Shown one piece after another: positions 17,544-26,242 of a stretch of DNA of 64,000 nt. A program made the translations under genes and the position numbers. The notes under the pieces were generated by a model. It saw nothing but the letters and a program-made list of their open reading frames with translations, made no database searches and was not told the DNA's origin. Source of the DNA: Flammeovirgaceae bacterium 311 (GTDB taxonomy: Bacteria > Bacteroidota > Bacteroidia > Cytophagales > Cyclobacteriaceae); NCBI GenBank assembly GCA_000597885.1, contig CP004371.1, positions 1,178,001 through 1,242,000 on the forward strand. Direction: 5' to 3'. Position 1 is the first letter of the stretch. The number at the start of each line of letters is the position of its first letter.

Positions 17544-18290
17544 TTAAAATTGTATAAATCCAGTCCTTTTAAAGGATAAAATTTCCGTCCTGTCGGCCGC
17601 ATTTACAACAACAACATTATATTCATTTACCCCTTCTTTTGGATTCACGATCTTTTGTTTAATTAGCCAATAAAATATTTTCTTCTCATCATCATATTCG
17701 AAAGATATCTTATCAATCGGATCAATTTCTTTATTAGTAGCTCGTGCAATATCCAGCACCTCACATTTATTTAGAGATTTATCAATTTCTCTATACTCAT
17801 TTTTGGATGGAAAATTGAAATTTGATAAAATATTACCATCTGTATCTAAAGCAAAACCTATACAATATTTCATAAAATCTTCAGGAACAAAATAATAATA
17901 AAAAAAGTATTTAGCGGTACATTTTTCAAGATCTACTTTCGGCATTCTGGTTTTGAACTTCTCAACACTATCAGGGTAACTTACTTCCACTGAATGGAAA
18001 GTAAGTTTCGAAAAGAAATCCTCTCCAGAATAATCCATGATTTTTTTCTCCAATTGTTCCTTTATTAGCAATACTTCGTCTCCTGCTTGCGTGATATGGA
18101 TGGGGTCATCCACAATATTCCATTCTTTTGATTCAACTCCTTTGAAAGAAAAATTATAAGTAGGACAGCGAAAAGTATGAGGGATTGAGCCAAATTCCCC
18201 ACCTAATCCAATCTTTTCTTGCTCAATACATTGAGAAAATAAATTGCATGAATACAATATGAAGATTATAAATACTTTTAATGGTTTCAT
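17544..18290 (-). CDS. Secreted hypothetical protein (248 aa)
   Basis: Signal peptide (FIIFILYSCNLFSQ). The mature protein has paired cysteines (CIEQEKIG, FRCPTYNF) and a KYFFYYYFVPEDFMKYC stretch. No domain recognised. It has its own attC downstream, and the start codon lies only a few bases from the upstream site. Confidence 0.65.
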   Translation of the reverse strand: MKPLKVFIIFILYSCNLFSQCIEQEKIGLGGEFGSIPHTFRCPTYNFSFKGVESKEWNIVDDPIHITQAGDEVLLIKEQLEKKIMDYSGEDFFSKLTFHSVEVSYPDSVEKFKTRMPKVDLEKCTAKYFFYYYFVPEDFMKYCIGFALDTDGNILSNFNFPSKNEYREIDKSLNKCEVLDIARATNKEIDPIDKISFEYDDEKKIFYWLIKQKIVNPKEGVNEYNVVVVNAADRTEILSFKRTGFIQF

Positions 18291-18295
18291 TATAA

Positions 18296-18421
18296 ATAGT
18301 TAATGTCCATTGAATAAAGCAGTCACCCATTAACCAGCCTTTGCTGAAAGTACGAAAAGCTAACCTTCTGCATAAGGAATGGCTGAATGAGCTGGGTATT
18401 TCTTGTGTTCTGTTGTAGGCA
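18296..18421. repeat. attC-like site, partly degraded, serves gene 18432-19301
   Basis: Left ATGTCCATTGAATAAAGCAG is intact but its core reads AGTTAAT. The right side TGTGTTCTGTTGTAGGC carries a core variant GTAGGCA. Confidence 0.6.
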
Positions 18422-18431
18422 ATAGTGTTTT

Positions 18432-19301
18432 TTATTTTTCGTACTGATCGAATATTCTTTTATTGTAAAAGGTCAAAGGCCCTAGAGAATCTTTATTGAT
18501 TTGTTGAATGAAGTAGGTGTCAAAGCTCTGCTCAAATTCTCTAGCCTTCATTGATTTTAGATCTGTTAATTGTTTTGAATTTCTGTTCACAATACCACTA
18601 ATGATTTGATCTAGATGAATGACTGTTGTATTTGAATCACGTTGTTGAATAACAGCCAAGACCCTCATGTGAGCATCAATATCTGGAAAATAGTATGTGA
18701 GGTAGTATAAAGAATCATCCAAGTCCTCTTGAGATGTGTATTGGCTAGATCCATTAGGCAATACTCCTGCTGATAAAGAATTCAGCAACTCCCATTTATT
18801 CATATCAACAACATAAGACTTATTAGTATCTATATCAAGTGCAACTGTCTTACCCGCTAAGGTTGTAGCACAAAATGAAAATACTGAAGCAGCAGAAATC
18901 AACAGCACGATTGGCCTCTTATTATATGAAATCCATTGCTGTTGATTTCTAAAGTATTTGAATGAAAGTGGAAGCACAATTAACGCCAACAAGTCCGAAT
19001 AATCTACCGTCCTATGAAGTTCTATGCCAAAATCATTAAAAGCGTCTATGAGGCCTTGAGATTGTGGTGATTTCCAAAAAACAAAAATAATTGCTGTAGC
19101 CAAATAAATAACTATTGCTTTCTTTGGCTTGTAAGCTGAAAAGAAGAAGGGGAAAATGAAAAGTCCAGCAAAATCTGAAAGTTTACCTGTAAGAGCATTT
19201 GAAAACTCATACTTCAGGATAAAATCGTTGATCAGCAAACAGAATAATCCAACCAGAAAAAGTGGTGCAGTAAGTAATCCTGATTGTGAGTTTCTTTTCA
19301 T
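18432..19301 (-). CDS. Polytopic membrane protein (289 aa)
   Basis: Five hydrophobic segments in the first ~155 residues (about 9-28, 41-58, 62-78, 98-114 and 128-150), with conserved-looking LTGKLSDFAGLFIFPFFFSAY, then a soluble C-terminal region of about 130 residues. No family recognised, although the SDFAG segment recurs in uncharacterised membrane proteins. The cassette core is GTTGGCGGTAA at 5' and GTAGGCAATAG at 3'. Confidence 0.65.
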   Translation of the reverse strand: MKRNSQSGLLTAPLFLVGLFCLLINDFILKYEFSNALTGKLSDFAGLFIFPFFFSAYKPKKAIVIYLATAIIFVFWKSPQSQGLIDAFNDFGIELHRTVDYSDLLALIVLPLSFKYFRNQQQWISYNKRPIVLLISAASVFSFCATTLAGKTVALDIDTNKSYVVDMNKWELLNSLSAGVLPNGSSQYTSQEDLDDSLYYLTYYFPDIDAHMRVLAVIQQRDSNTTVIHLDQIISGIVNRNSKQLTDLKSMKAREFEQSFDTYFIQQINKDSLGPLTFYNKRIFDQYEK

Positions 19302-19315
19302 TCCAATTCAATTAC

Positions 19316-19682
19316 CGCCAACGTCAGTTTGTGCGGAAAGAGCCGCGATTAAAACTGTTGAATTATCTTGACATTAACAACAGCTTTTAGTGAATGCAGC
19401 ATCTGAATGGTGAAAGATAGTCATCAGATTTTTTCAACTAGTCTGGAGGCATTATGGTAGCAGATAAAAGGGTTTTCACTGCCTATGCCAATAATCTAAA
19501 TTTGTATGGAAGAAGAAAAACAGCCGCACTGTTGTTAGCTCCCAAACCTTCTGTGGCTGCTCTTTTTAGCTGATGGTGGGGAGATTATGTTCTGGAATCT
19601 ATATTGAGAAACAACTGGTGTTAGCATAAAGAAGAATTACCTTCTTTTTCAGAGAGTTGTGCAACAGCTACTGTTGTTGCCA
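19316..19682. repeat. Long attC-like element (~365 bp), copy L2
   Basis: Left core CGCCAAC (19316-19322), right core GTTGCCA (19676-19682). It contains CAGCCGCACTGTTGTTAGCTC and the shared right end GAGAAACAACTGGTGTTAGC then GTGCAACAGCTACTGTTG. Its middle matches copy L3 (25858-26238) better than L1 and L5. Confidence 0.7.
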
Positions 19683-19687
19683 GCAGT

Positions 19688-20416
19688 TTATACTTTTTCT
19701 ATAATCTCTACTGTCGGTATTATCTTTTCAATTAGTTCTTCATTATCTGATGATTCGAATATTTTCATAAGTCTTCCTTTCATGTGGACCTTTGACCACT
19801 CTACGAACCTGTCTGACAAATCAGGTCTATCTTTAAATTCCCGCACCCGCTTTCTTCTTAGCAGTTCAAGTGAGTTTATATCAATGAATTCGCAATAGTG
19901 GATAATAGAAATAGAATTCTCTGATTCCTTCCATTTTGTCAATAACCAGTCGGGGTGGATATGAACTTTTGCAATGGAAGTAAAAAGCTCTGAAAACTTC
20001 CATTTAGCCGCTTCAGCGGAATCATTAATCAACTGAAGCCACAAAGCTTTAAGGTAGTCTAAAACAGCTTTGAACTCTACTGGTTTCCAATTCTTCCAGT
20101 CGCAGTAGTCTAGCTTATCAAATGCAATCCAAGCTTCTATTGGCTCCTCGTTATAATTGGCAATCAATTCAAATATTCTAGGCAGAAAATGCTTAAAATC
20201 ATTAATTTCACCCCATGTGTAACATACTTTAGAGACAAACAGGCTCAATTGTTCGCCTGTCAATACCGATAATTCATTGGAGGAAACAGTTCTATTCCAT
20301 TCATTGATGTGTTCTTCATCGTAGAGGGGACTAGCATCCATTGAGGTGTTCAGTCTGTAGTTGCTGAATACCCCATATAGTTGATTGACTGCTTTCTCTG
20401 TTTCTATGCCCATCAA
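19688..20416 (-). CDS. Hypothetical soluble protein (242 aa)
   Basis: No signal or membrane segment. Helix-rich sequence with DYCDWKNWKPVEFKAVLDYLKALW and an RRKRVREFKD patch. Unknown family; length and cytosolic character resemble cassette-encoded immunity-type proteins, but this is only context. Start either of two tandem ATGs. The core pair GATGACAGCAA (5') and GTTGCCAGCAG (3') is imperfect. Confidence 0.65.
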   Translation of the reverse strand: MMGIETEKAVNQLYGVFSNYRLNTSMDASPLYDEEHINEWNRTVSSNELSVLTGEQLSLFVSKVCYTWGEINDFKHFLPRIFELIANYNEEPIEAWIAFDKLDYCDWKNWKPVEFKAVLDYLKALWLQLINDSAEAAKWKFSELFTSIAKVHIHPDWLLTKWKESENSISIIHYCEFIDINSLELLRRKRVREFKDRPDLSDRFVEWSKVHMKGRLMKIFESSDNEELIEKIIPTVEIIEKV

Positions 20417-20423
20417 TAATTGC

Positions 20424-20548
20424 TGTCATCGTCCATTGAATAAAGCATGGGCTGGTCACCGCCGCTTCTTAATGTACGTCTGCTGGTTGATGTTTCTGGT
20501 AACATAGTAAAGAGCTCTTATAGCCCATGCTTTATTCTGTTGTTTCCT
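20424..20548. repeat. attC-like site (short class), serves gene 20554-21249
   Basis: GTCCATTGAATAAAGCATGGGC pairs with GCCCATGCTTTATTC; the right core is GTTTCCT (20542-20548), a departure from GTTRRRY. The inner arms are the best preserved part, 11 consecutive pairs. Confidence 0.8.
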
Positions 20549-20553
20549 ACCGT

Positions 20554-21249
20554 TTAGAATGTTTTATCATCGAATTGTATGTTGCTTTCGAGTGTTTCGG
20601 TTTCGAGAGAGTAGTATGCAAATTTTCCAGTCTTCTTGTTTATGTATCCGAATTTGGTCTTATCAAACCATTTACAAGATTTTGCTATTTCATAGGAACT
20701 ATCGAACCAGTACCAGTTCTTTTTCTCGATTAGTCCTATTTCTTTAAAAATGCTACCCTCGATTATTATATTTATGTTAGCTCTATCTTCCGTTTTAATT
20801 AGGATTGCTTGACCTGTATTTTTCCTATCTCTAGAAGCCTTAGTTTCATACTCCTTAATGAACTTAAATTCGGAATCTTGTACTCTGTCAAATGCGGTAT
20901 TAAATACGGTAATATCCCAGTTGAATTGATGGGCTGTCTTGGTCACTGATTTGTGAATCAGATTCAATAAGTATCTATACTGCTCAATTTTATCGAGGGT
21001 TAAATAAGTCAGTTCGTCCATAGTAGTATAAACCTGACATATCGCCCCAAAATAATCAGCATCGGTTTTTGCGAGTTGATCATCTACTCTAATACAAATC
21101 CTTGCTGTTTTTGGAGGTTTATACCCGTTTAGTGAGTTATGATAGAAGTCTGACACATAATTTACCATTTTCCTGAATGTCCAGTCCTTAGGTGTGTCTT
21201 GGATCTTGGTTCCGTAATAGTAGACGGTTATATCAGTTAAAGGCCACAT
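20554..21249 (-). CDS. Hypothetical soluble protein (231 aa)
   Basis: Cytosolic, no signal. Contains DITVYYYGTKIQ at the N-terminus, a basic ETKASRDRKNTGQA segment near residue 140 and a WYWFDSSYEIAK segment. Family not recognised. Cassette cores are GTTACCAAGC (5') and GTTTCCTACC (3'). The stop is 6 bp from the core. Confidence 0.65.
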   Translation of the reverse strand: MWPLTDITVYYYGTKIQDTPKDWTFRKMVNYVSDFYHNSLNGYKPPKTARICIRVDDQLAKTDADYFGAICQVYTTMDELTYLTLDKIEQYRYLLNLIHKSVTKTAHQFNWDITVFNTAFDRVQDSEFKFIKEYETKASRDRKNTGQAILIKTEDRANINIIIEGSIFKEIGLIEKKNWYWFDSSYEIAKSCKWFDKTKFGYINKKTGKFAYYSLETETLESNIQFDDKTF

Positions 21250-21270
21250 TTCGTTTCTTGCGGATATGCT

Positions 21271-21394
21271 TGGTAACTTACTCTAAATAAGGCAGGGACT
21301 GGCAGCCTACTGTTCTTAGAGAACAAAAGATAGTTGTTTTGCAGTTCATTGGCAAAATACAGGAGACAGCCCATTCTTTATTTTGTTGTTAGCT
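21271..21394. repeat. attC-like site, serves gene 21401-21817
   Basis: Left core TGGTAAC (21271-21277) with CTCTAAATAAGGCAGGGACTGG; right CATTCTTTATTTTGTTGTTAGCT with core GTTAGCT (21388-21394). Confidence 0.75.
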
Positions 21395-21400
21395 ACTGTT

Positions 21401-21817
21401 CTATTTTATTCTTTTTAGTTCAGCCTGAATATTCCCTAATGAGGTTGGGTCAATTTCAAATCCAATTTCAAGATTATGAAAGTTCACCTGCCGCTCGTAG
21501 TTATATCCTTTTGAAGCTCTTACTTTGATTATCACGCCAAGATGTCCGTATGCATCAATGTTTTTGATTATTAGAACGCATTCATCAGGAGACATACTTT
21601 CTAATTTAGCCTCTCCTTTTCTCGTTTCGTCTAGCTGTTTTAGTTCACTTAAGAATCTATCTATGGATAATTTATCGAACCAAACAGAGGAAAATCTGCC
21701 TTGCAAGGAATTGGTTTTGATTGTCACGTCCACCTGAACAGAAGAATAATGAGCATACTCTGATCCAACTTTAGTAAACACAATTTCCCTTATTCTATTG
21801 TCGTCTGAGATGGTCAT
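21401..21817 (-). CDS. Hypothetical soluble protein (138 aa)
   Basis: The frame is open upstream to 21916, but that extension lies in a group II intron tail, so I place the start at the ATG at 21817 (MTISDDNRIREIVFT). Beta-rich, no signal peptide. Cassette cores match as TAGGTACT after the intron tail at the 5' end and GTTAGCTACT at the 3' end. Function unknown. Confidence 0.65.
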   Translation of the reverse strand: MTISDDNRIREIVFTKVGSEYAHYSSVQVDVTIKTNSLQGRFSSVWFDKLSIDRFLSELKQLDETRKGEAKLESMSPDECVLIIKNIDAYGHLGVIIKVRASKGYNYERQVNFHNLEIGFEIDPTSLGNIQAELKRIK

Positions 21818-21831
21818 TATTATAGTACCTA

Positions 21832-21980
21832 GTCGAGTCACGTGGAGGAACTTATCCCCTACCCTCCACAGCAAACATAAACAGCCTTCCCTGTGGGCTC
21901 CTCCTGTCAAGCTCAAATGTAACTGAAACGATGTGGAAGAACAATGACTTTTGTTGTCATTACTGCGAGAGTCGGATCAA
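21832..21980 (-). mobile_element. Degraded group II intron 3' tail
   Basis: Minus strand ends GTGACTCGAC at 21832 exactly as intact copies do and is preceded by recognisable but mutated domain V/VI sequence (21832-21910). The 5' part of the intron is missing. The exon after it starts TAGGTACT, consistent with insertion after GT of the core. Confidence 0.7.
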
Positions 21981-21984
21981 GAAA

Positions 21985-22104
21985 CATACAGACCTAATAA
22001 AGTAGTCGTTCATTCACCAGCCACTGCTGATAGTACACTATGCCTGCCATTTCCCAAATAATGGCTAGAGGAGCTATGGGCGGTTACATTTTCTGTTGTT
22101 AGTG
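21985..22104. repeat. attC-like site, degraded, serves gene 22118-22741
   Basis: Left ACCTAATAAAGTAGTCG is a mutated GAATAAAGCAG; right ACATTTTCTGTT and core GTTAGTG (22098-22104). The left core was lost together with the intron 5' end. Confidence 0.55.
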
Positions 22105-22117
22105 TTCGTTTTATTTT

Positions 22118-22741
22118 TCATTCAAGGTAGGCTTGTAAATACTCCTGGTTTTTCTTCACCAATTCCCTGTATCTATTCTTTATTTCATTCATTTCTTCAT
22201 CAGAGAAGCTGTGAATATATCCATCTGGAGGTGGTGGTGGAGGATAAGTAATATCTATATGAAGCTGCAAAACACGATCAACAAGGTACTCGCTAAGCAT
22301 AGTCCATTCTCCTAAGCATCCTTCTTGAAAATTGAAGAAGGTGGTTGTATCCTGCAATGCCCGCATCAATATTTCAAATCTATGAGTGCTGTCTCTCCTG
22401 ATGAGTCCTTCATAGGCCATGGCTTTTACAGCTCCATTTGGGTAGTTCCTCAATATAGTCAATTCATTTAGGGTGGTGTTTTTTATTAACCATGTCCTTC
22501 GGTGATATTGTTGAGGTGTCACGGTATCGAAACCTACGATAGCTGCTGTTACCCCTCCATGATCAGCTATATTTATAACTGTATCTTTTACTGATTGACG
22601 AATACCGCTCCAGTCGTAAAACAATCTAGGTTCATTGGAGGAGTACAGGAAAAGCAGTCCCACAATCATGAATGTCACGATAGGCAGGTAAATTAGCCAC
22701 TTAGGCCACTTTCGATATTTTCTGTTGATGCGGTTTGACAT
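22118..22741 (-). CDS. Single-pass membrane protein (207 aa)
   Basis: Basic N-terminus (NRINRKYRKWPKW) followed by one helix at about 17-33, then a soluble domain with an unusual run of six prolines (YPPPPPPDGY near residue 170) and a charged helical C-terminus. The topology suggests an exported domain tethered to the inner membrane. No family recognised. Confidence 0.65.
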   Translation of the reverse strand: MSNRINRKYRKWPKWLIYLPIVTFMIVGLLFLYSSNEPRLFYDWSGIRQSVKDTVINIADHGGVTAAIVGFDTVTPQQYHRRTWLIKNTTLNELTILRNYPNGAVKAMAYEGLIRRDSTHRFEILMRALQDTTTFFNFQEGCLGEWTMLSEYLVDRVLQLHIDITYPPPPPPDGYIHSFSDEEMNEIKNRYRELVKKNQEYLQAYLE

Positions 22742-22756
22742 TCTGGAATTAATGAG

Positions 22757-22880
22757 CCATTCGTCTATTGACTATATCAAATCCACACAGGCCCTTGCTG
22801 AATGTAAGCAAAGCTGGCTGTCTATAAAACAGATGGTTGTATTCTGTAATGGCGGTTGCTGCATTCTGTTTTAGCCGATA
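22757..22880. repeat. Degraded attC-like site, serves gene 22950-23414
   Basis: CTATTGACTATATCAAATCC and TTGCTGCATTCTGTTTTAGCCG are recognisable relics of the two arms. Both cores are altered, and a 70 bp gap separates the site from the gene stop. Confidence 0.45.
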
Positions 22881-22949
22881 ATATATTATTAGTAGTAACA
22901 TCTCGGGCAAGTTGCACCCTGATATGCCCTATGTCTTAAAGTGGGATAG

Positions 22950-23414
22950 TTATTTATTCATTGTCTGTTCAACGTATCCAACAGCCTCTTTGACTGTTAT
23001 TGTAAATATGCCACCATTCCCACTTTCATATGCTTCCTTCCATTGTACATATCCCTCCATAAAATCAGGTAGCTGGCTTTGAGATCCAATTTGTTCTATA
23101 ACGCTATTTAGAATGGCTTCTTTTGAAAAAGGCAAATGGTCTATACTCTCAGAGACTCCTGATTTGACAAGAGGATGTTTTATCTTTAAACCACTCAAGG
23201 CAATATGAATAATAGTGTCATTTTTAAGCTTCTCAACCTTAACAATTGTGAGAGTCGAGTTATTTTCACCATTTCTTGTGTGGTATCTCCATGTTTGACC
23301 AGCTTCAAACGTATCATCCAGATAATTTACTTCATCCATTGTCTTGTTCTGTGCAAAACAGCTCTGGATAGCAAACAATAGAGGTATCAAAGAATAGATA
23401 ACATTTTTCTTCAT
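22950..23414 (-). CDS. Secreted protein, paralogue of 10241-10729
   Basis: Signal peptide ending QSCFAQ; unlike its paralogue it seems cleaved by signal peptidase I rather than lipidated. It shares the AGQxWxYxTR, HIALxxLKIKHP, and WKEAYESGxxGxxTxxVKEAV blocks with the 10241 protein. Unknown function; the pair defines a small family of envelope proteins carried twice in this array. Confidence 0.7.
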   Translation of the reverse strand: MKKNVIYSLIPLLFAIQSCFAQNKTMDEVNYLDDTFEAGQTWRYHTRNGENNSTLTIVKVEKLKNDTIIHIALSGLKIKHPLVKSGVSESIDHLPFSKEAILNSVIEQIGSQSQLPDFMEGYVQWKEAYESGNGGIFTITVKEAVGYVEQTMNK

Positions 23415-23424
23415 GCCTTATATT

Positions 23425-23552
23425 TTACATGATATGTCTATTTTATACAGGAGGGACTGGCCATCGCTGCGTCTATATGGACGATAAGGTAGATGTTTTG
23501 TAAATCAATGGCAAAAAGCTCTGACAGCCCTTGGTATATTTTGTTGTTGTGG
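23425..23552. repeat. attC-like site, degraded left core, serves gene 23561-23926
   Basis: CTATTTTATACAGGAGGGACTGG against CAGCCCTTGGTATATTTTGTT; right core GTTGTGG (23546-23552). The central TCTATATGGACGATAAGGTA matches the centre of the site at 7758-7881, so these two sites are sister copies. Confidence 0.65.
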
Positions 23553-23560
23553 AAAATTTA

Positions 23561-23926
23561 TTATTTATTCATGATATTATAGGTAATAGTCCCTGTTACT
23601 AGTTCATGGGTTTCAGTTGCAGTCCCTACTCTTCTGAATATCAATTTTGAAGTCCCCTCACGATACACCTTTTCAGTCTTTTCACTTACTGTACATTCTA
23701 TCACTTTGATATCTTCAATCTTTCCTAGCTGATTAATGGTGATCATATAAACTATTTTACCCTGATCATCGGACAAATCGTTGATGATTGGTCTTGCTTC
23801 CCATACCCAACCGTTTTCATGAAGTGACTTTAATGATTCAGCTTTTGAAGTACTTTCCTGTCCCAAAACAATATCTGTTGAGAGGCAATAAAAGGTGATG
23901 CTTAATGCTATTATTGCAGCTTTCAT
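23561..23926 (-). CDS. Secreted TonB C-terminal-like protein (121 aa)
   Basis: Signal peptide (ALSITFYCLSTDIVLGQ), then DDQGKIVYMITINQLGKIEDIKVIEC and LIFRRVGTATETHELVTGTITYNI, the strand pattern of a minimal TonB-C-like domain. Related in fold to the 12207-12671 product but not close in sequence. Cassette ends match beyond the core: 5' GTTGGGCAAAATTAAA, 3' GTTGTGGAAAATTTAT. Confidence 0.65.
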   Translation of the reverse strand: MKAAIIALSITFYCLSTDIVLGQESTSKAESLKSLHENGWVWEARPIINDLSDDQGKIVYMITINQLGKIEDIKVIECTVSEKTEKVYREGTSKLIFRRVGTATETHELVTGTITYNIMNK

Positions 23927-23940
23927 TCTGGTTTAATTTT

Positions 23941-24062
23941 GCCCAACTTTCATTAGATTAAGCAGGTGCACTTTTAATGGCCCTTGCTGAAAGTACACAG
24001 AGATAGCTGCCTGCACATGAATGGCTGAAAGCTATGAGGCGATTCTTTTTCTGTTGTTGGTA
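23941..24062. repeat. attC-like site, serves gene 24069-24485
   Basis: Left core GCCCAAC (23941-23947) then TTTCATTAGATTAAGCAGG; right GGCGATTCTTTTTCTGTT and core GTTGGTA (24056-24062). Confidence 0.75.
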
Positions 24063-24068
24063 GATGGC

Positions 24069-24485
24069 TTATTTATTTTCTTTCGCAAGCTTGATGATAT
24101 AATCTGTCAGCTTTTCTATTTCTTCATCATCATAGGTCAGCGGCTCCACTAGTCCAGTTGCGAAATCTTTCACCTCTTTTCGGTTCCATTCACTAATGGT
24201 GGAAAGTAATGATGGGGAAAGGTGCTTAAGTCGAGCAGTTATTGCTTTACCTGTATTGCTATCAATGGTGAATCTTGAATTCCTTATCCATTCTTCAACT
24301 AAAGCGCCACGACCGTCCTGTTTAAGGATTTCTATATATTCAGCTCTTACCTTTTTTAGAAGACTGGTGATTAAGGGACTATTAGCAAATTCATTCAAGT
24401 CATAGCTGTCAATCTGGTCTGAATACTTTACAGTTGCTAAGAGCTTATGAAGTGCATGTATTTCTGCTTTGTTATCTATGATCAT
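24069..24485 (-). CDS. Hypothetical soluble protein (138 aa)
   Basis: Helical, acidic protein without signal: MIIDNKAEIHALHKLLATVK, KKVRAEYIEILKQDG and LTYDDEEIEKLTDYIIKLAKE. No family recognised. Cassette ends are diagnostic: 5' GTTGGTAGAAAG and 3' GTTGGTAGATGG agree over nine bases. Confidence 0.65.
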   Translation of the reverse strand: MIIDNKAEIHALHKLLATVKYSDQIDSYDLNEFANSPLITSLLKKVRAEYIEILKQDGRGALVEEWIRNSRFTIDSNTGKAITARLKHLSPSLLSTISEWNRKEVKDFATGLVEPLTYDDEEIEKLTDYIIKLAKENK

Positions 24486-24504
24486 ATGTCCCCATTTTAC
24501 TTTC

Positions 24505-24635
24505 TACCAACGTCCTAAACTGGGTGTTGGGCATTTAAATGCATATCAGTGTCCGACTGCTCTGTTTAGTTTGTAAATGGCTCTGGTGCCTGAATTTACA
24601 AGCTAATGCTCAATAACCTGTTAGTTTGGTTATGC
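24505..24635. repeat. attC-like site, serves gene 24640-25266
   Basis: Left core TACCAAC (24505-24511). Beyond it the arms differ from the common type (CCTAAACTGGGTGTTGGGC and GCTCAATAACCTGTTAG). Right core GTTATGC (24629-24635). It may belong to another attC lineage. Confidence 0.6.
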
Positions 24636-24639
24636 ATAG

Positions 24640-25266
24640 TTAATTCTTATTTGCATCAGATGGCAGGACGAAATCCTCTGCCGACAAATCCATTCTGGAT
24701 ACTTCTGTAGCAACTGATGTCCATACATATCCATTTTTATGATCAGTCATTACAAATTTTAAAGTTAAACCACCACCAGTAGCTTCAAGGTATCTGTTCC
24801 ATTCACCAAAATTATGCTTGGAAAAGACTTCTTTATCCGTCTTTATGGATGGACTGTAGTAATAAACAGTTGTTGCATTGTCAGTTTCAATCTGAACTGC
24901 TTTACAATTGTAGCCTGCAATTTCATCCTCTAGATCCAGCTCTGTAACAACTGCTTTCTTAGAAGTCTGGGTTGATCCATCAATCTTTTGAACGAATTTA
25001 CCTTTATTGAAATAATAATACGTGTTTGTCTCACTGGAATATAATTGAACTAAATCCCCATTTTCATCTAGTGCCTTGTAATTTTCACTATCAATAAAGT
25101 AATGCTGCTCTCGTCCAAAATAAGGAGATAATTTTTCCGTGATTTCATTCCCATTCATGTCACTGAATGAATACTTATAAAGTATTTTCCCCACAAAAAT
25201 ATCTTCATCAACCGTGAATGCAGTCAATACGACTGCCAACATTAGACTTGCAATAAGTTTTCTCAT
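24640..25266 (-). CDS. Secreted GLPGLI/DUF4412-like protein (208 aa)
   Basis: Start placed at the ATG at 25266 (MRKLIASLMLAVVLTAFT), which begins the signal peptide; the longer frame runs into the attC. The mature protein has repeated beta-strand pairs (ILYKYSFSD, TYYYFNKGKFVQKI, EIAGYNCKAVQIET, TTVYYYSP) and the EIAGYNCKA motif typical of DUF4412/GLPGLI-like Bacteroidota periplasmic proteins. Cassette core TATGCATA appears at both ends. Confidence 0.7.
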   Translation of the reverse strand: MRKLIASLMLAVVLTAFTVDEDIFVGKILYKYSFSDMNGNEITEKLSPYFGREQHYFIDSENYKALDENGDLVQLYSSETNTYYYFNKGKFVQKIDGSTQTSKKAVVTELDLEDEIAGYNCKAVQIETDNATTVYYYSPSIKTDKEVFSKHNFGEWNRYLEATGGGLTLKFVMTDHKNGYVWTSVATEVSRMDLSAEDFVLPSDANKN

Positions 25267-25289
25267 ATGTATTTGTCTTGGTTTAATTA

Positions 25290-25417
25290 TGCATAGCCTC
25301 CATTGAATAAAGCAGCCCCTCATTCACTGGCCCTTGCTGAAAGTACGCCCCGCTAGCTGCCTGCATTGTCAATGGCAACCATTCTAGCTGGGCGGATGCT
25401 TTATTCTGTTGTTAGCA
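25290..25417. repeat. attC-like site (short class), serves gene 25423-25848
   Basis: GCATAGCCTCCATTGAATAA on the left and GGATGCTTTATTCTGTT on the right; right core GTTAGCA (25411-25417) continuing CCCG. Confidence 0.85.
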
Positions 25418-25422
25418 CCCGT

Positions 25423-25848
25423 TTATTTTTTTGGTATTAGTTCTACCTGAGTTGCATTTATTTTGAATGTCTGCCCACCTTGAAACATCATAATCATATC
25501 ATCGTCTTCATAGTCTGGTTTATCGCCAAAGCTATCCATTACGTCCCGCATTTCTTGTGGGAGATAACCAATTACGCTAAGACATTTATCCTCACTTACA
25601 GGCATTTCAAAATCTCTTTCTTGAATCCTTAGATAATTCACGTTACTGAACAGCAGGATCAAACCATGTATTTGGTTTTGGACAATCCCATCTGCCTCAT
25701 TGTCAATTATTGCCCATTCTAATTCTAATGCCAGTCCAGCTACTGAGTACTTGAATCCATTGAAAGCAAAATCATTATGAAGGTCAAAATATTGACCTGA
25801 ATAACGGATTCCAATCATGTCTTCAATTTCGAAGTTGGTCAGTATCAT
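25423..25848 (-). CDS. Hypothetical soluble protein (141 aa)
   Basis: The open frame extends to 25986, but that part lies in the long attC element L3; the likely start is the ATG at 25848 (MILTNFEIEDMIGIRYSG). Acidic, with a YEDDDMIMMFQGGQTFKI segment near the C-terminus. Family unknown. The cassette core is the longest clean match with ten bases: GTTAGCACCC at both ends. Confidence 0.7.
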   Translation of the reverse strand: MILTNFEIEDMIGIRYSGQYFDLHNDFAFNGFKYSVAGLALELEWAIIDNEADGIVQNQIHGLILLFSNVNYLRIQERDFEMPVSEDKCLSVIGYLPQEMRDVMDSFGDKPDYEDDDMIMMFQGGQTFKINATQVELIPKK

Positions 25849-25857
25849 TTTAATGGG

Positions 25858-26238
25858 TGCTAACGTTAGTTTGTGCGAAAAGCACTGTGGATAAAACTGT
25901 TGATTTTTCTTCAGTTTAACAACAGGTTTAGCTAATTTAAGCAATGCACCATTTGAAGGGAAAAGATCGTCATCAGACTGTTTCAATTAGCTGGAGGCAC
26001 CCATATGACCAGATAAAAAGATGCTCTTTGCCGCTTGTGCCTTTAACCATGTTCTCCTAATTGAATAGAATAAAAACAGCCGCACTGTTGTTAGCTCCCA
26101 AACCTACTGTGGCTGCTCTTTTTAGCTGATGGTGGTGAGATTATGTTCTGGAATCAAAATTGAGAAACAAATGATGTTAGGATGATGAAAAAGTAGCCTC
26201 TCATTTTGAGAGTTGTGCAACAGCTACTGTTGTTGGGC
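25858..26238. repeat. Long attC-like element (~380 bp), copy L3
   Basis: Left core TGCTAAC (25858-25864), right core GTTGGGC (26232-26238). It shares with L2 the CAGCCGCACTGTTGTTAGCTC block and with all long copies the GAGAAACAA...GTGCAACAGCTACTGTTG right end. Confidence 0.7.
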
Positions 26239-26242
26239 ACTG

